Of a DNA stretch of 54,790 bases, positions 42,072 to 50,186 are shown in pieces. Within the stretch, counting starts at the first letter, position 1, and every line of letters starts with the position of its first letter. The translations under genes were made by a program, and so were the position numbers. The notes under the pieces are model-generated. The model made no database searches and had not been told where the DNA came from. It saw only the letters and a list, made by a program, of their open reading frames with translations. The stretch comes from JBCCQH01 sp039024435 (GTDB lineage Bacteria > Bacteroidota > Bacteroidia > J057 > JADKCL01). The stretch spans positions 1-54,790 of the forward strand of contig JBCCQH010000043.1 in assembly GCA_039024435.1 (NCBI GenBank), written 5' to 3'.

Positions 42072-43403
42072 CTAATCCTCGTCCCACCAGACCGGAGCGG
42101 TGATTGCCACCGCGCGGAAGTTGTCCGAATTGTAGAGCCGTTCGCTCTCCGGGTAGGGAACCCGTCGAGGAATGACCCCATTGGTCACGTTGTTGGCACT
42201 TGCTTGCAAGATGGGAAAGCCCGTGCGGCGCCAGTCGGAGTACGATTCCGGATCCAGGTACAGTGCGATGTACTTCTGGTTCATGATGTTTTCCAGGCGA
42301 ATGCTGGTGGCGTTGAAATCGGCTTGGGCGGCGAGGTAGACGGGATCGTCGAGGTTGTGCCGGGCGAGGGCAGCGGTGACCGCCGCGTTGTAAGCCGTGG
42401 CGGCACGGGCCCGGTCTCCGGTAAGGAAGGCGGCTTCCGCTTCGATGAATTTTTGTTCTACGTAGGAACCGAAAAAGTACGAGGCATCGGGCCGGGCAAA
42501 ATATTCCCCCAGTTCTGCCCCAAAAATGCCACTGGTGTCCCGGTAGACACCGGCGCGGGGATCGGCCAGACCGGCCATCAATTCAAACACCCGGCCCTCC
42601 CAGATGAAATCATTGCGCGCAGTGATGTACTGGTTATACGGTCCGGCCGAAGTCGCCCCAGTTCCCCACTGCAAGGTGGCGTCGTCGGCGGATGAAGCAA
42701 ATGCGCCGGCATCCAGGGCCGCGAGGGCTTGGGCGTAGTGGGCGGGATCACGTTTGGCCAGGTGCAGGTGCGCACGCGCTTCCAAAAAGTGCGCAAATCG
42801 GTTCCAGGCCGTAGCGTTGCCGCCAAAAATGAGGTCATCGTTGTTGGGCGAGATCGGGGCGGGAGCGGCGGCAAAGGCGGTTTTTGCCTCCCCAATCAGG
42901 GAAAATACCTGCGTATAGATAGCCGCTTGCCGGTCGTACGGCGGCGTGAGGTTACCGTACCCAAGTCCGGCCTGAGAAAATGGGGCATCACCGACCATAT
43001 CGGTAAGGGCCATTCCCGTGTAGGCGAGGAGCAATTTGCCGATGCCGGCATATTGCGTGGCGCCATTTTCTTCGGAAAATTCGATTAACCGCCGCGCATT
43101 GCCCAGAGCACCCTGGTAAAGATTGCGCCACCAGATATCGGTGTCCTGGCTAGTAATCAGGTAGATGTCCATCGTGTAGCAGCGGGCCGTGCCGCGAGCG
43201 TGTTGCACCCACAGCGAAGTGATGCGCGACATTTCACCTTGCTGGGTGTAGGCGAGATTGACCAGAATCGAGGGCAATAACACCTCGGGGGTAACCACCG
43301 TGGGTTCATTGGGATTGTCCCGCGCCTCGTCGAGGAAACGATTGCAGGACGGGGCGATCACCGCGAGGGCGAGCAGCAACAGCAGCGTGCGAAAACCTGG
43401 CAT
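42072..43403 (-). CDS. SusD/RagB-like lipoprotein
   Basis: A 443-residue SusD-type outer-membrane lipoprotein (signal peptide then 'CNRFLDEARDNPNEPTVVTPEVLLPSILVNLAY', typical of the SusD-like_2/RagB branch). It carries the expected helices with TPR-like pairing ('GALGNARRLIEFSEENGATQYAGIGKLLLAYTGMALTDMVGDAPFSQA') and the C-terminal 'RLENIMNQKYIALYLDPESYSDWRRTGFP', which marks the family. SusD proteins cap TonB-dependent SusC transporters. No SusC lies next to this gene, which is unusual. The C-terminal 'VPYPESERLYNSDNF' is also typical. Confidence 0.93.
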   Translation of the reverse strand: MPGFRTLLLLLALAVIAPSCNRFLDEARDNPNEPTVVTPEVLLPSILVNLAYTQQGEMSRITSLWVQHARGTARCYTMDIYLITSQDTDIWWRNLYQGALGNARRLIEFSEENGATQYAGIGKLLLAYTGMALTDMVGDAPFSQAGLGYGNLTPPYDRQAAIYTQVFSLIGEAKTAFAAAPAPISPNNDDLIFGGNATAWNRFAHFLEARAHLHLAKRDPAHYAQALAALDAGAFASSADDATLQWGTGATSAGPYNQYITARNDFIWEGRVFELMAGLADPRAGVYRDTSGIFGAELGEYFARPDASYFFGSYVEQKFIEAEAAFLTGDRARAATAYNAAVTAALARHNLDDPVYLAAQADFNATSIRLENIMNQKYIALYLDPESYSDWRRTGFPILQASANNVTNGVIPRRVPYPESERLYNSDNFRAVAITAPVWWDED

Positions 43404-43502
43404 AATTTATTTTTCTCAGAGTAGAGTCCGGATGGATTTTAGAAACAATATATCACAATTGCGCCAAAAATCCGCATTTCAGCGGTCAAAACGTCCGATT
43501 GC

Positions 43503-44375
43503 TCAACCAAACATCTGCTTGCGCTTCTCCGCTTCCTCGATCCAGCCCTCGGCTTGGTAGCCAAACATCTCCAACTCCTCCCCCCCGGCGGCGTAGATGT
43601 CCCGGGCATTGCGGAAATAGCGGATGGCGACGTCCCATTTTTTGTATTCCAGGAAGATGCGCCCGAGTTGCAAGTGCAGATCGGCGGAGTCGGCTTCGTG
43701 GTAGTCTTCGGTTTGGGGCAAATGTTCCAATGAGGACTTCAACCGGCGGATCGCATCGTTGGGGCGATTCTTGCCGAGGTAGAAACTGGTTGCGTAGCGA
43801 TTGAGTCGGATCACCGCATCCCAATCTTCCCGCTCTAGGTGGGCTTCAATGGTAGCTTCGGCGGAATCGGGGAAGGAAGCGACCGCTTCTTCGAGTTTGA
43901 TCCGATCTTCCTCGTCCAATCGCTCCGGCTTGCCCCCCTTGCCCTGCCAGAACTCGTAGTGCCGAATCATCTGCAAGTGGGCGCGGACCTGCTGAAAGCG
44001 CAATTTTTCCGGACCTTCGGAAATTGCCGCGAACAGGCGGTCGTAGATGGGCATGCAGACAAAATCGTCGCGCTGTTCGGGGGTGTAGCGCAGAGCGAGC
44101 AGCGACCATTCGATCAGGTAGCGCAACCCCTTTTCGGCGTCCTGACCGCTGGTTCGGTATCGCTCGACGGCGCCATCGAGCAGGTCAAATAACTCGGCGG
44201 CTTCTTCGTGGGCACCGATGGCAGTCTTGCCGTGCAGCAATTCGAACAGCGCCTCAATTTCCTCGCCCTTGCGTTCCTTTTCCGGGCTGAAGTCAACTTC
44301 ATTTTCCAGTTTGGCGACCCGGTCAAAGATCGCCTCTGGGTCCATTTGTTCGAATTGCTCGTCGTAGTTGCGCAT
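43503..44375 (-). CDS. Hypothetical helical-repeat (TPR-like) protein
   Basis: A 290-residue acidic, almost entirely helical protein with no signal peptide. Repeated pairs such as 'LHLQLGRIFLEYKKWDVAIRYFRNARDIYAAGGEEL' (about 235-270) match TPR periodicity, and the C-terminal 'MFGYQAEGWIEEAEKRKQMFG' ends the array. It is probably a cytoplasmic scaffold. It follows rnhB by 12 bp and is likely cotranscribed with it; the link to RNase HII appears incidental. Confidence 0.8.
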   Translation of the reverse strand: MRNYDEQFEQMDPEAIFDRVAKLENEVDFSPEKERKGEEIEALFELLHGKTAIGAHEEAAELFDLLDGAVERYRTSGQDAEKGLRYLIEWSLLALRYTPEQRDDFVCMPIYDRLFAAISEGPEKLRFQQVRAHLQMIRHYEFWQGKGGKPERLDEEDRIKLEEAVASFPDSAEATIEAHLEREDWDAVIRLNRYATSFYLGKNRPNDAIRRLKSSLEHLPQTEDYHEADSADLHLQLGRIFLEYKKWDVAIRYFRNARDIYAAGGEELEMFGYQAEGWIEEAEKRKQMFG

Positions 44376-44387
44376 GGTATTGGGCTT

Positions 44388-44984
44388 TTAAAAAATCTCC
44401 ATTTGAATGGCGTGGTTGAAGGTCAGGCGGTGGTAGGGACTCAGGCCGTGCTCGCGGATGGCGAGTTTGTGGGCCCGGGTGGGGTAGCCCTTGTTTTGCG
44501 CCCAACAGTACTGGGGGTAGTCCCGGTCGAGTTGCTGCATGAGTTCATCGCGGTAAGTTTTGGCGAGGATCGAGGCAGCGGCGATGTTTTGGTAGCGGCC
44601 ATCTCCCTTGACGAGGCAGACGTGGGGGATGGCGTGGGGCAGGAAGCGATTTCCGTCCACCGCAAGCATGTCCGGGACCACTTCCAAACCAGCGACTGCT
44701 TCGTGCATGGCCAGAAAAGAAGCTTTGAGGATGTTGACCTCATCGATGCGGGCGTGGGAAAGAATGCCGATGCTCCAACTGAGGGCATTTTCCTGGATGA
44801 CGGTGCGCAACTCGAGGCGCTGGGCGTGGCTGAGCTTTTTGCTGTCGTTCAGACCGGAATGGTGGAAGTCTTCCGAAAAAATAACCGCTCCGGCGACCAC
44901 GGGTCCAGCCAGGCAACCGCGTCCCGCTTCGTCCAGGCCGGCTTCCCGTACCCTGGGGGTATGTTGAGTGGGCAATGCGTCCAT
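44388..44984 (-). CDS. rnhB: Ribonuclease HII
   Basis: A 198-residue RNase HII that removes ribonucleotides and RNA from RNA-DNA hybrids in the cytoplasm. The N-terminal 'EAGLDEAGRGCLAGPVVAGAVIF' carries the first catalytic Asp and Glu (D18, E19); further acidic ligands lie in 'LAVDGNRF' and 'VKGDGRYQNIAAASILAKTYRD', and the C-terminal 'YPQYCWAQNKGYPTRAHKLAI' is the conserved family tail. Length is standard. It starts 62 bp from the divergent Nudix gene. Confidence 0.97.
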   Translation of the reverse strand: MDALPTQHTPRVREAGLDEAGRGCLAGPVVAGAVIFSEDFHHSGLNDSKKLSHAQRLELRTVIQENALSWSIGILSHARIDEVNILKASFLAMHEAVAGLEVVPDMLAVDGNRFLPHAIPHVCLVKGDGRYQNIAAASILAKTYRDELMQQLDRDYPQYCWAQNKGYPTRAHKLAIREHGLSPYHRLTFNHAIQMEIF

Positions 44985-45032
44985 ACTTTACTTGCGTGCC
45001 GCACAAGTTAATGATTTGGTCGCGAATCCCTG

Positions 45033-45040
45033 TATATTTA
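45033..45040 (+). promoter_or_regulatory. Putative -7 element of Nudix gene
   Basis: TATATTTA matches seven of eight positions of the TAnnTTTG consensus and lies 6 nt upstream of the Nudix ATG. The very short leader makes this uncertain. Confidence 0.35.
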
Positions 45041-45046
45041 CCGGCA

Positions 45047-45607
45047 ATGGAGCACGAAAAAAATCCCTGGACCATTCTTTCCTCGCGAGAGATTTACGAC
45101 AATCCTTGGATCGGGGTTACCGAACACCAGGTTCTCAACCCCGCGGGCGGGCGGGGGATCTACGGCGTGGTGCATTTCCACAACCTCGCCATTGGGGTGG
45201 TGCCCTACGCCGCGGGCAAAATCTGGCTGGTGGGACAATTTCGCTTTCCCCATGAAGTCTACTCCTGGGAAATTCCGGAAGGCGGCGGCCCCCGGGACGT
45301 CGAGGCCCTGGCCAGCGCGAAGCGAGAACTGCAAGAGGAAACTGGCCTTACCGCCGACCACTACAAAGTCCTGCTGGAAATGGACCTGAGCAATTCGGTG
45401 ACCGATGAGCGCGGCATCGTCTACTTAGCGACCGGTCTTCACGAGGGCGAAGCCAGCCCGGAAGAAACCGAGGAGTTGCAGATCCGTACTGTGACCCTGG
45501 CCGAGGCTTACGCGATGGTGGAGCGGGGAGAAATCCGGGATTCATTGACCGTGGGGGCGATTTACAAAATGCGGATCCTGGAATTGGAGGGCCGGTTGCC
45601 GGAATAA
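45047..45607 (+). CDS. Nudix hydrolase (ADP-ribose pyrophosphatase type)
   Basis: A 186-residue Nudix protein. The domain covers about residues 35-160; the box reads 'GGGPRDVEALASAKRELQEETGL', with intact RE-x2-EE-x-G metal-binding residues but an insertion and Val in the usual first Glu position, a variant I associate with the ADP-ribose pyrophosphatase-like branch in Bacteroidota. It probably hydrolyses nucleoside diphosphate derivatives. ATG 45047 starts the protein; a frame from 44975 lacks support. The next gene starts 3 bp after its stop. Confidence 0.92.
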   Translation: MEHEKNPWTILSSREIYDNPWIGVTEHQVLNPAGGRGIYGVVHFHNLAIGVVPYAAGKIWLVGQFRFPHEVYSWEIPEGGGPRDVEALASAKRELQEETGLTADHYKVLLEMDLSNSVTDERGIVYLATGLHEGEASPEETEELQIRTVTLAEAYAMVERGEIRDSLTVGAIYKMRILELEGRLPE

Positions 45608-45610
45608 ACC

Positions 45611-46300
45611 ATGCGCTACAAAGAAATTCAATATTCGGCCGAACAGGCAAGCGTGCTCGAAGTACTGGAAATGGGCAGGAGCGTCTTGAAAATCTGCGTG
45701 TTGGAGCACCGCAAAATCAAGGACATCTACGAGCTCGCCAAAGGTGCGGCCATCGCGGGGATGCGGGTATTTCAGGCCCGGAATGAAGCCAAGATGCAGC
45801 GCTTCAATCCGGGAGCTCACCCTTCGGAGTACTGGCAGATCAAGTTTATCGAAGGGGAGGAACCGGTCGGGAAAAGGACCGATCCGCTCGAATTTTGTGG
45901 CCGCGGTTACCGGGCGGAGGAGCGCCGGGTGCAGCTTTTTGGCTACGGATCCGACTACACCTCGCGCTACGAGGAGGACGAAGCTGCCCCAAAAGGATTG
46001 GTAAGTGCGCTGTTCAATCCACCGTACGGATTCCGGGTGCCGGGCCTGGCGGCGGATCTGCCCCGGACCGCAGAAAATGCGACCGCCCTGGCCCAGGCCC
46101 AAACAGTATTTCTGCACCGCTTCCTCGCAGCCTTCAACATCCAGTTGCAAGGGACACCGCGGCCGAGCATCTACGCGTGGTCGGACAATTGGTCCAATTT
46201 CTTCGATGCCGGCAAAGAGTGGTGGGGAACCTACTATTGGACGTTGATACACCACGAAGAGTCACGGGCCACGGTGATTGGGGCTTCGAGCACGGACTGA
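45611..46300 (+). CDS. Hypothetical protein coupled to Nudix gene
   Basis: A 229-residue soluble protein, start 3 bp behind the Nudix stop, so cotranslation is likely. It has no signal peptide or membrane segment. Distinctive segments are 'SVLKICVLEHRKIKDIYELAKGAAIAGMRVFQARNEAKMQRFNPG' and a Trp/Tyr-rich C-terminus ('IYAWSDNWSNFFDAGKEWWGTYYWTLIHH'). I do not recognise the family. The linkage hints at a role in nucleotide or cofactor housekeeping, but this is only guilt by association. Confidence 0.72.
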   Translation: MRYKEIQYSAEQASVLEVLEMGRSVLKICVLEHRKIKDIYELAKGAAIAGMRVFQARNEAKMQRFNPGAHPSEYWQIKFIEGEEPVGKRTDPLEFCGRGYRAEERRVQLFGYGSDYTSRYEEDEAAPKGLVSALFNPPYGFRVPGLAADLPRTAENATALAQAQTVFLHRFLAAFNIQLQGTPRPSIYAWSDNWSNFFDAGKEWWGTYYWTLIHHEESRATVIGASSTD

Positions 46301-46331
46301 ATGGCGAAGCGAAAGAAAAGAAGTAGGGGGG

Positions 46332-46793
46332 CTAAAATACCGCCGAAAGCACTTCGGGATTCAGGGTGCGCTCCACCTTGTTGGTGTGGCCGATACGGCG
46401 GAGCACCGGAAGATCGACCAGGGGACGCTGCACTTCGCGGAAACGAAACATGTCAAGGCCGTAGACGTGAGCGGGATAGAGGACATTGGAGGCAAGTTCG
46501 TGGCACATCTGCAACTTGCTCTGCCCAACCCCGGGCAGCAGCTTCCGCAAACCGGGCAATACTTCGTCAAAAAGCCCTTCGGCATAGGCGGGCACGTCCA
46601 CCATCTGGTCAATGCCCCGCAATTTGAAGCTGAAAAAGTAGTCAGCCGGAAGCAGTCTGGGCGGGGCGGTATATTCGCCGATCAACTGAATCTGTTCGAC
46701 ACGGAACTCAATCACCTTCTTTTCGATGCGGTAGCGGATCCGCTTGTTCAGCAGATAAATCTGAGCAGAAAATGTCGGTTCACGAAAGGCCAC
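46332..46793 (-). CDS. Hypothetical protein
   Basis: A 153-residue protein with no signal peptide, mixed strands and helices ('MAFREPTFSAQIYLLNKRIRYRIEKKVIEFRVEQIQL' at the start; C-terminus of 'RRIGHTNKVERTLNPEVLSAVF'). No family was recognised. It follows the GT4 glycosyltransferase gene by 31 bp on the same strand and may be the last gene of the glycan transcript. Confidence 0.68.
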   Translation of the reverse strand: MAFREPTFSAQIYLLNKRIRYRIEKKVIEFRVEQIQLIGEYTAPPRLLPADYFFSFKLRGIDQMVDVPAYAEGLFDEVLPGLRKLLPGVGQSKLQMCHELASNVLYPAHVYGLDMFRFREVQRPLVDLPVLRRIGHTNKVERTLNPEVLSAVF

Positions 46794-46824
46794 GGGCGGG
46801 AACGGATAAGATTAAAAACGAAAT

Positions 46825-47958
46825 TTATCCGTTCGCCAGGACATTCCAAACGCGCTCGGCGGAGCGATCCCAGGAAAAAAGGGCTTGGCGGGCCTTGCCG
46901 CTGTCCACAAGTTGAGACGCTAAGTCGGCCTCGCGAACAAGTCGCAGCAAGGCTGCGGCGATCTCTTCCGGCGCGTGGGGATCGACCAGGAGGGCGGCGT
47001 CTCCGGCGACCTCCGGCATGGAAGTGACGTTGGCGGTGATCACGGGGACCTCACAGGCCATTGCCTCCATGATCGGCAACCCAAATCCTTCAAAGTAAGG
47101 CACGTAGCAGAGCCCGGCCGAGGCGGCGTAAATCAGGTTGAGGTCGGTATCGCTGACGTAACCGGTAAAGACGATATCCGATTTGTGCTCCGAAGTAGCG
47201 TAGCTGTGGATAACTTTTTCGAAGTTCCAAGCTTTGCGGCCCACCACCAGGAGTTTGTGGGGAGCGCCGCTTTCGGCTTTGAATCGGTTAAACGCGGCGA
47301 TGAGGTTAACCAGGTTTTTGCGGGGCTGAATGGCCCCGACGGTGTGGAAATAGGGCTGGTCTTCGGAAAAACGCTGCCGGACGGCGGCTTTTTCCGCGGG
47401 GGGGATGGGATGAAAATGCTCGGCGCAGGCATTGTAAGCGACGGTGATTTTGTCGTCGGGAACGCCGTAGTGCTGGACGATGTCTTGCTTGGTGAATTCG
47501 GAAACGGCAATCAACTGGCGGGCTTTCCGGGCAAATCGAGGAAAATAGCGGCGGTAGTGCCAGGCTTCGAGCTTTTTCACGTCTCCGGGGAAGTGCTCGA
47601 AGGCGAGGTCGTGGAAGACAGCCACCTGCGGAATCCGGCTGCGCAGGGAGAGGTAGCCATCCGGCGAAAAAAATACATCCGGTTGGAGGCGCCGCAATTT
47701 GGCTGCGACGGCGTATTCAAACCAGGCAATGAACAGGAAAGGGTGCCGTGCGGGGGGGGAAATGACGTGCGGTTCGACATTGGGACCGTAGAGGAACCGC
47801 TCATCGTAAGGCCGGTCAAAGAAGAAACTGAAGCGGACCTCGGGATGGGCGTGGACGAGGCGGCGGAGGATTTCTTCGCTGAACCGCCCGATGCCTTCCA
47901 GGTTGCCCGAGAGCAGGAGACGGGTATTGACCGCGATATGTTTTACCGGCTTATTCAA
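46825..47958 (-). CDS. GT4 family glycosyltransferase
   Basis: A 377-residue GT-B glycosyltransferase of the GT4/Glycos_transf_1 type. The N-terminal Rossmann domain starts 'HIAVNTRLLLSGNLEGIGRFSEEILRRL'; the C-terminal domain carries 'FHTVGAIQPRKNLVNLIAAF', 'DIVFTGYVSDTDLNLIYAASAGLCYVPYFEGFGLPIMEAMACEVPVI' with the E-x7-E type motif of retaining enzymes. It probably extends a surface polysaccharide on the cytoplasmic side. The start codon is a TTG that overlaps the flippase stop by 8 bp; no ATG fits as well. Confidence 0.93.
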   Translation of the reverse strand: MNKPVKHIAVNTRLLLSGNLEGIGRFSEEILRRLVHAHPEVRFSFFFDRPYDERFLYGPNVEPHVISPPARHPFLFIAWFEYAVAAKLRRLQPDVFFSPDGYLSLRSRIPQVAVFHDLAFEHFPGDVKKLEAWHYRRYFPRFARKARQLIAVSEFTKQDIVQHYGVPDDKITVAYNACAEHFHPIPPAEKAAVRQRFSEDQPYFHTVGAIQPRKNLVNLIAAFNRFKAESGAPHKLLVVGRKAWNFEKVIHSYATSEHKSDIVFTGYVSDTDLNLIYAASAGLCYVPYFEGFGLPIMEAMACEVPVITANVTSMPEVAGDAALLVDPHAPEEIAAALLRLVREADLASQLVDSGKARQALFSWDRSAERVWNVLANG

Positions 47959-49303
47959 TTTCGTCGCGCAATTTGATCATGCCGGAGAAGTATGTCAAGG
48001 CCAAAAGCACACCACCGGCCAGGGCGGTTACGGCGTACCAGGGCAGATTTGTCCACGAAAGCCCCCAAAAGGCGGCAGTAAAGGCAAGGCTGACCAGCAG
48101 CAGTTTGCCCAGATTGCGGAAGGGGATCCGTACCGGCAGCCGGAACTGTATGTAGTAAAGGTAGCTGAGGGACAGAAAGCCAAAGCTGGTCACGGTGGTC
48201 CAGGCGGAGGCGCGGGCGCCGAATTGCGGGATGAAAATGAAGTTGAGGGTGACATTGAGCAGGATGGAAACGAAGATCATCCAGCTCACGAAGCGCTCGT
48301 GCCCGGTCGAGGTCAGCAGGGTGGAATAGATGGCGAAGTAACCGTTGATCAGGACGGCAAGGAACAGGATCCGGAGGCAACTTTCCATCGTCGCCAGTTC
48401 GGCGGGGGTGCTGTTGGTGAAAAGGAACAGCAGTTTGTCGCCGTAGAACATGGCAAATACGCCGACAAACAGCATCGGGAGGGTGGCAATCGGTTGCCCG
48501 AACGCTAGCAATCGGCTCAGGGCGCGGTCGTCGGTGAGGTGCTTGGCAAATTTGGCGAAGAAAATGGGCAACACGGTCCAGAGGTACATCATGGTGGTGT
48601 CGACCCAGCGGTAAGCACCGCCGTAGAGGCCGGTTTCGTGTTTGCCCGCCTCCCCGCCGATGATCCGTTCCAGCATGACCTGATCTACTTTGTCATTGAT
48701 GGAGTAGAGGACGGTGATGACGGCAAAGGGGAAGCTTTTGACGAGGAGATTGCGCATGCGGGCGGTTTGCCACTGCGGCCGGATTACCCCAAACAGGCGC
48801 ACCAGGAACACATAAAGGACGACCATGGTGGCCACGGCGGAGGCGAGGTAGGCGTAGATATAGCTTTCAACCGAGATGTGGGTGAGCAACAGCACGACGA
48901 CGATGCCGAGCATGATCACCCGGTCCAGCACCGAGGCAAAGGCATCGAGGCGAAATTTTTGGAAGGCTTGAAAATTGGAGCGGAAGAAAAAATTGATTTG
49001 CAGGACGCTGTGGACGCTGCACAAAAGGAACAGGTACCAAAGTTCCAGTCCGGAATAGCCCAGTACCGCGCCGACTCCCAGCATGAAAAAAGGGTAGACA
49101 AGGGCGAAAAACAGCTTCAGGCTGAGGAGGTTGGGAAAGAGCTGGCGGAGCAGTTGGGGCTGGTGAGCGAGGGTTTTGGCGGTGTATTGGTTGACGCCCA
49201 TATCCGAGAGGGCAAGAAAAAGGAAGCCCAGCGAGTACAGCGCAAGGTACAGCCCAAAGTCGGTATGCCCGATGCGGTCCTGGACGATGTTGTTGGCCAG
49301 CAC
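47951..49303 (-). CDS. Polysaccharide (Wzx-like) flippase
   Basis: A protein of at least 450 residues of the MATE/MVF-type polysaccharide transporter group, with 12-14 hydrophobic helices and the N-terminal 'NIVQDRIGHTDFGLYLALYSLGFLFLALSDMGVNQYTAKTLA' typical of oligosaccharide flippases. It would move lipid-linked glycans across the inner membrane. The GTG at 49303 is the first standard start, but the conserved N-terminal helix continues in frame upstream to about 49369 without an ATG, GTG or TTG. So either the protein is short at its N-terminus or a rare start is used. It is translationally coupled to the GT4 gene. Confidence 0.87.
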   Translation of the reverse strand: MLANNIVQDRIGHTDFGLYLALYSLGFLFLALSDMGVNQYTAKTLAHQPQLLRQLFPNLLSLKLFFALVYPFFMLGVGAVLGYSGLELWYLFLLCSVHSVLQINFFFRSNFQAFQKFRLDAFASVLDRVIMLGIVVVLLLTHISVESYIYAYLASAVATMVVLYVFLVRLFGVIRPQWQTARMRNLLVKSFPFAVITVLYSINDKVDQVMLERIIGGEAGKHETGLYGGAYRWVDTTMMYLWTVLPIFFAKFAKHLTDDRALSRLLAFGQPIATLPMLFVGVFAMFYGDKLLFLFTNSTPAELATMESCLRILFLAVLINGYFAIYSTLLTSTGHERFVSWMIFVSILLNVTLNFIFIPQFGARASAWTTVTSFGFLSLSYLYYIQFRLPVRIPFRNLGKLLLVSLAFTAAFWGLSWTNLPWYAVTALAGGVLLALTYFSGMIKLRDEIE

Positions 49304-49501
49304 CCAAGCGGTTTTGATGCCGAGGTTGAGGACAACCGCAAGGCCGATATTTTGAAAGAGGCTTTTGATAGGCGTTCCCGGATACGGTAGCGGTGAAGTT
49401 ACGCGGATTTTGGGAATTGCGTTTTGGGGGGATTCGAAGGGAGGCGCGAATTATACACGCCTTGCCCCCCGAAGATTTTCGGTTTGTGGGCATTCGTATT
49501 G

Positions 49502-49509
49502 TATATTCG
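49502..49509 (+). promoter_or_regulatory. Putative -7 element of TRIC-like gene
   Basis: TATATTCG matches seven of eight positions of TAnnTTTG and lies 18 nt upstream of the ATG at 49528, the same spacing as in the msrB and DUF983 promoters. Confidence 0.42.
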
Positions 49510-49527
49510 GCGGAAATCGAGCAAAAA

Positions 49528-50145
49528 ATGGATTTGATCACGGCCATCGATTACACCGGAACCTTTGTGTTTGCCATCAGTGGCGTCGTTGCGGGCAGTG
49601 ATCGCAAATTTGACTTCTTTGGGGTGTTCATATTGGGGTTTGTGACGGCGGTAGGCGGTGGCACTTTGCGCGATGTCATGATCGGGAGTACGCCGGTGGG
49701 GTGGATGCTGGATATCAACTACGTATTGATTGTTTTGGCGGCGGTCCTTATCTGCTACCTTGCCCTTCCGGTACTGCGGCGGTTGCGGCGGGGTTTTTTC
49801 CTGTTTGATACCCTCGGCATCGGGTTGTTTACGATTCTGGGATTGGAAAAAACGCTGGCCTTGGGATTGTCGCCGGTCATCGCGGTGATGATGGGGGTGG
49901 TCTCAGCGGTCTTTGGCGGAATTACCCGGGACGTACTGGCGAACCGTACACCGCTGATTTTCCGCAAAGAAATTTATGCGTTTGCCTGTTTGGCGGGGGC
50001 ACTGGCCTATTTGGTGGCCACCGAATTTGCTCCGCGCGAGGTGGCAATTGGGGTGTCCATCTTGTTGGTCATTGTGATCCGGCTCCTGGCCATCCGGTAC
50101 AGTTGGTCCCTTCCTTTTCGGCCCCGGCAAATTTTTGATCGATGA
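49528..50145 (+). CDS. TRIC/UPF0126-family cation channel protein (YicG-like)
   Basis: A 205-residue membrane protein of the UPF0126/TRIC family, with two internally repeated halves of three helices each ('DYTGTFVFAISGVVAGSDRKFDFFGVFILGFVTAVGGGTLRDVM' and 'IGLFTILGLEKTLALGLSPVIAVMMGVVSAVFGGITRDVLANRTPLIFRKEIYA'). The repeated G-G-x(2)-RD motif is characteristic. Homologues are thought to be trimeric cation channels. The ATG at 49528 gives the family's normal start. It ends near the start of the next gene. Confidence 0.93.
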   Translation: MDLITAIDYTGTFVFAISGVVAGSDRKFDFFGVFILGFVTAVGGGTLRDVMIGSTPVGWMLDINYVLIVLAAVLICYLALPVLRRLRRGFFLFDTLGIGLFTILGLEKTLALGLSPVIAVMMGVVSAVFGGITRDVLANRTPLIFRKEIYAFACLAGALAYLVATEFAPREVAIGVSILLVIVIRLLAIRYSWSLPFRPRQIFDR

Positions 50146-50186
50146 GGCAGCCCCGCAGAATCCGGGACAATTTTTATATTGACCCC

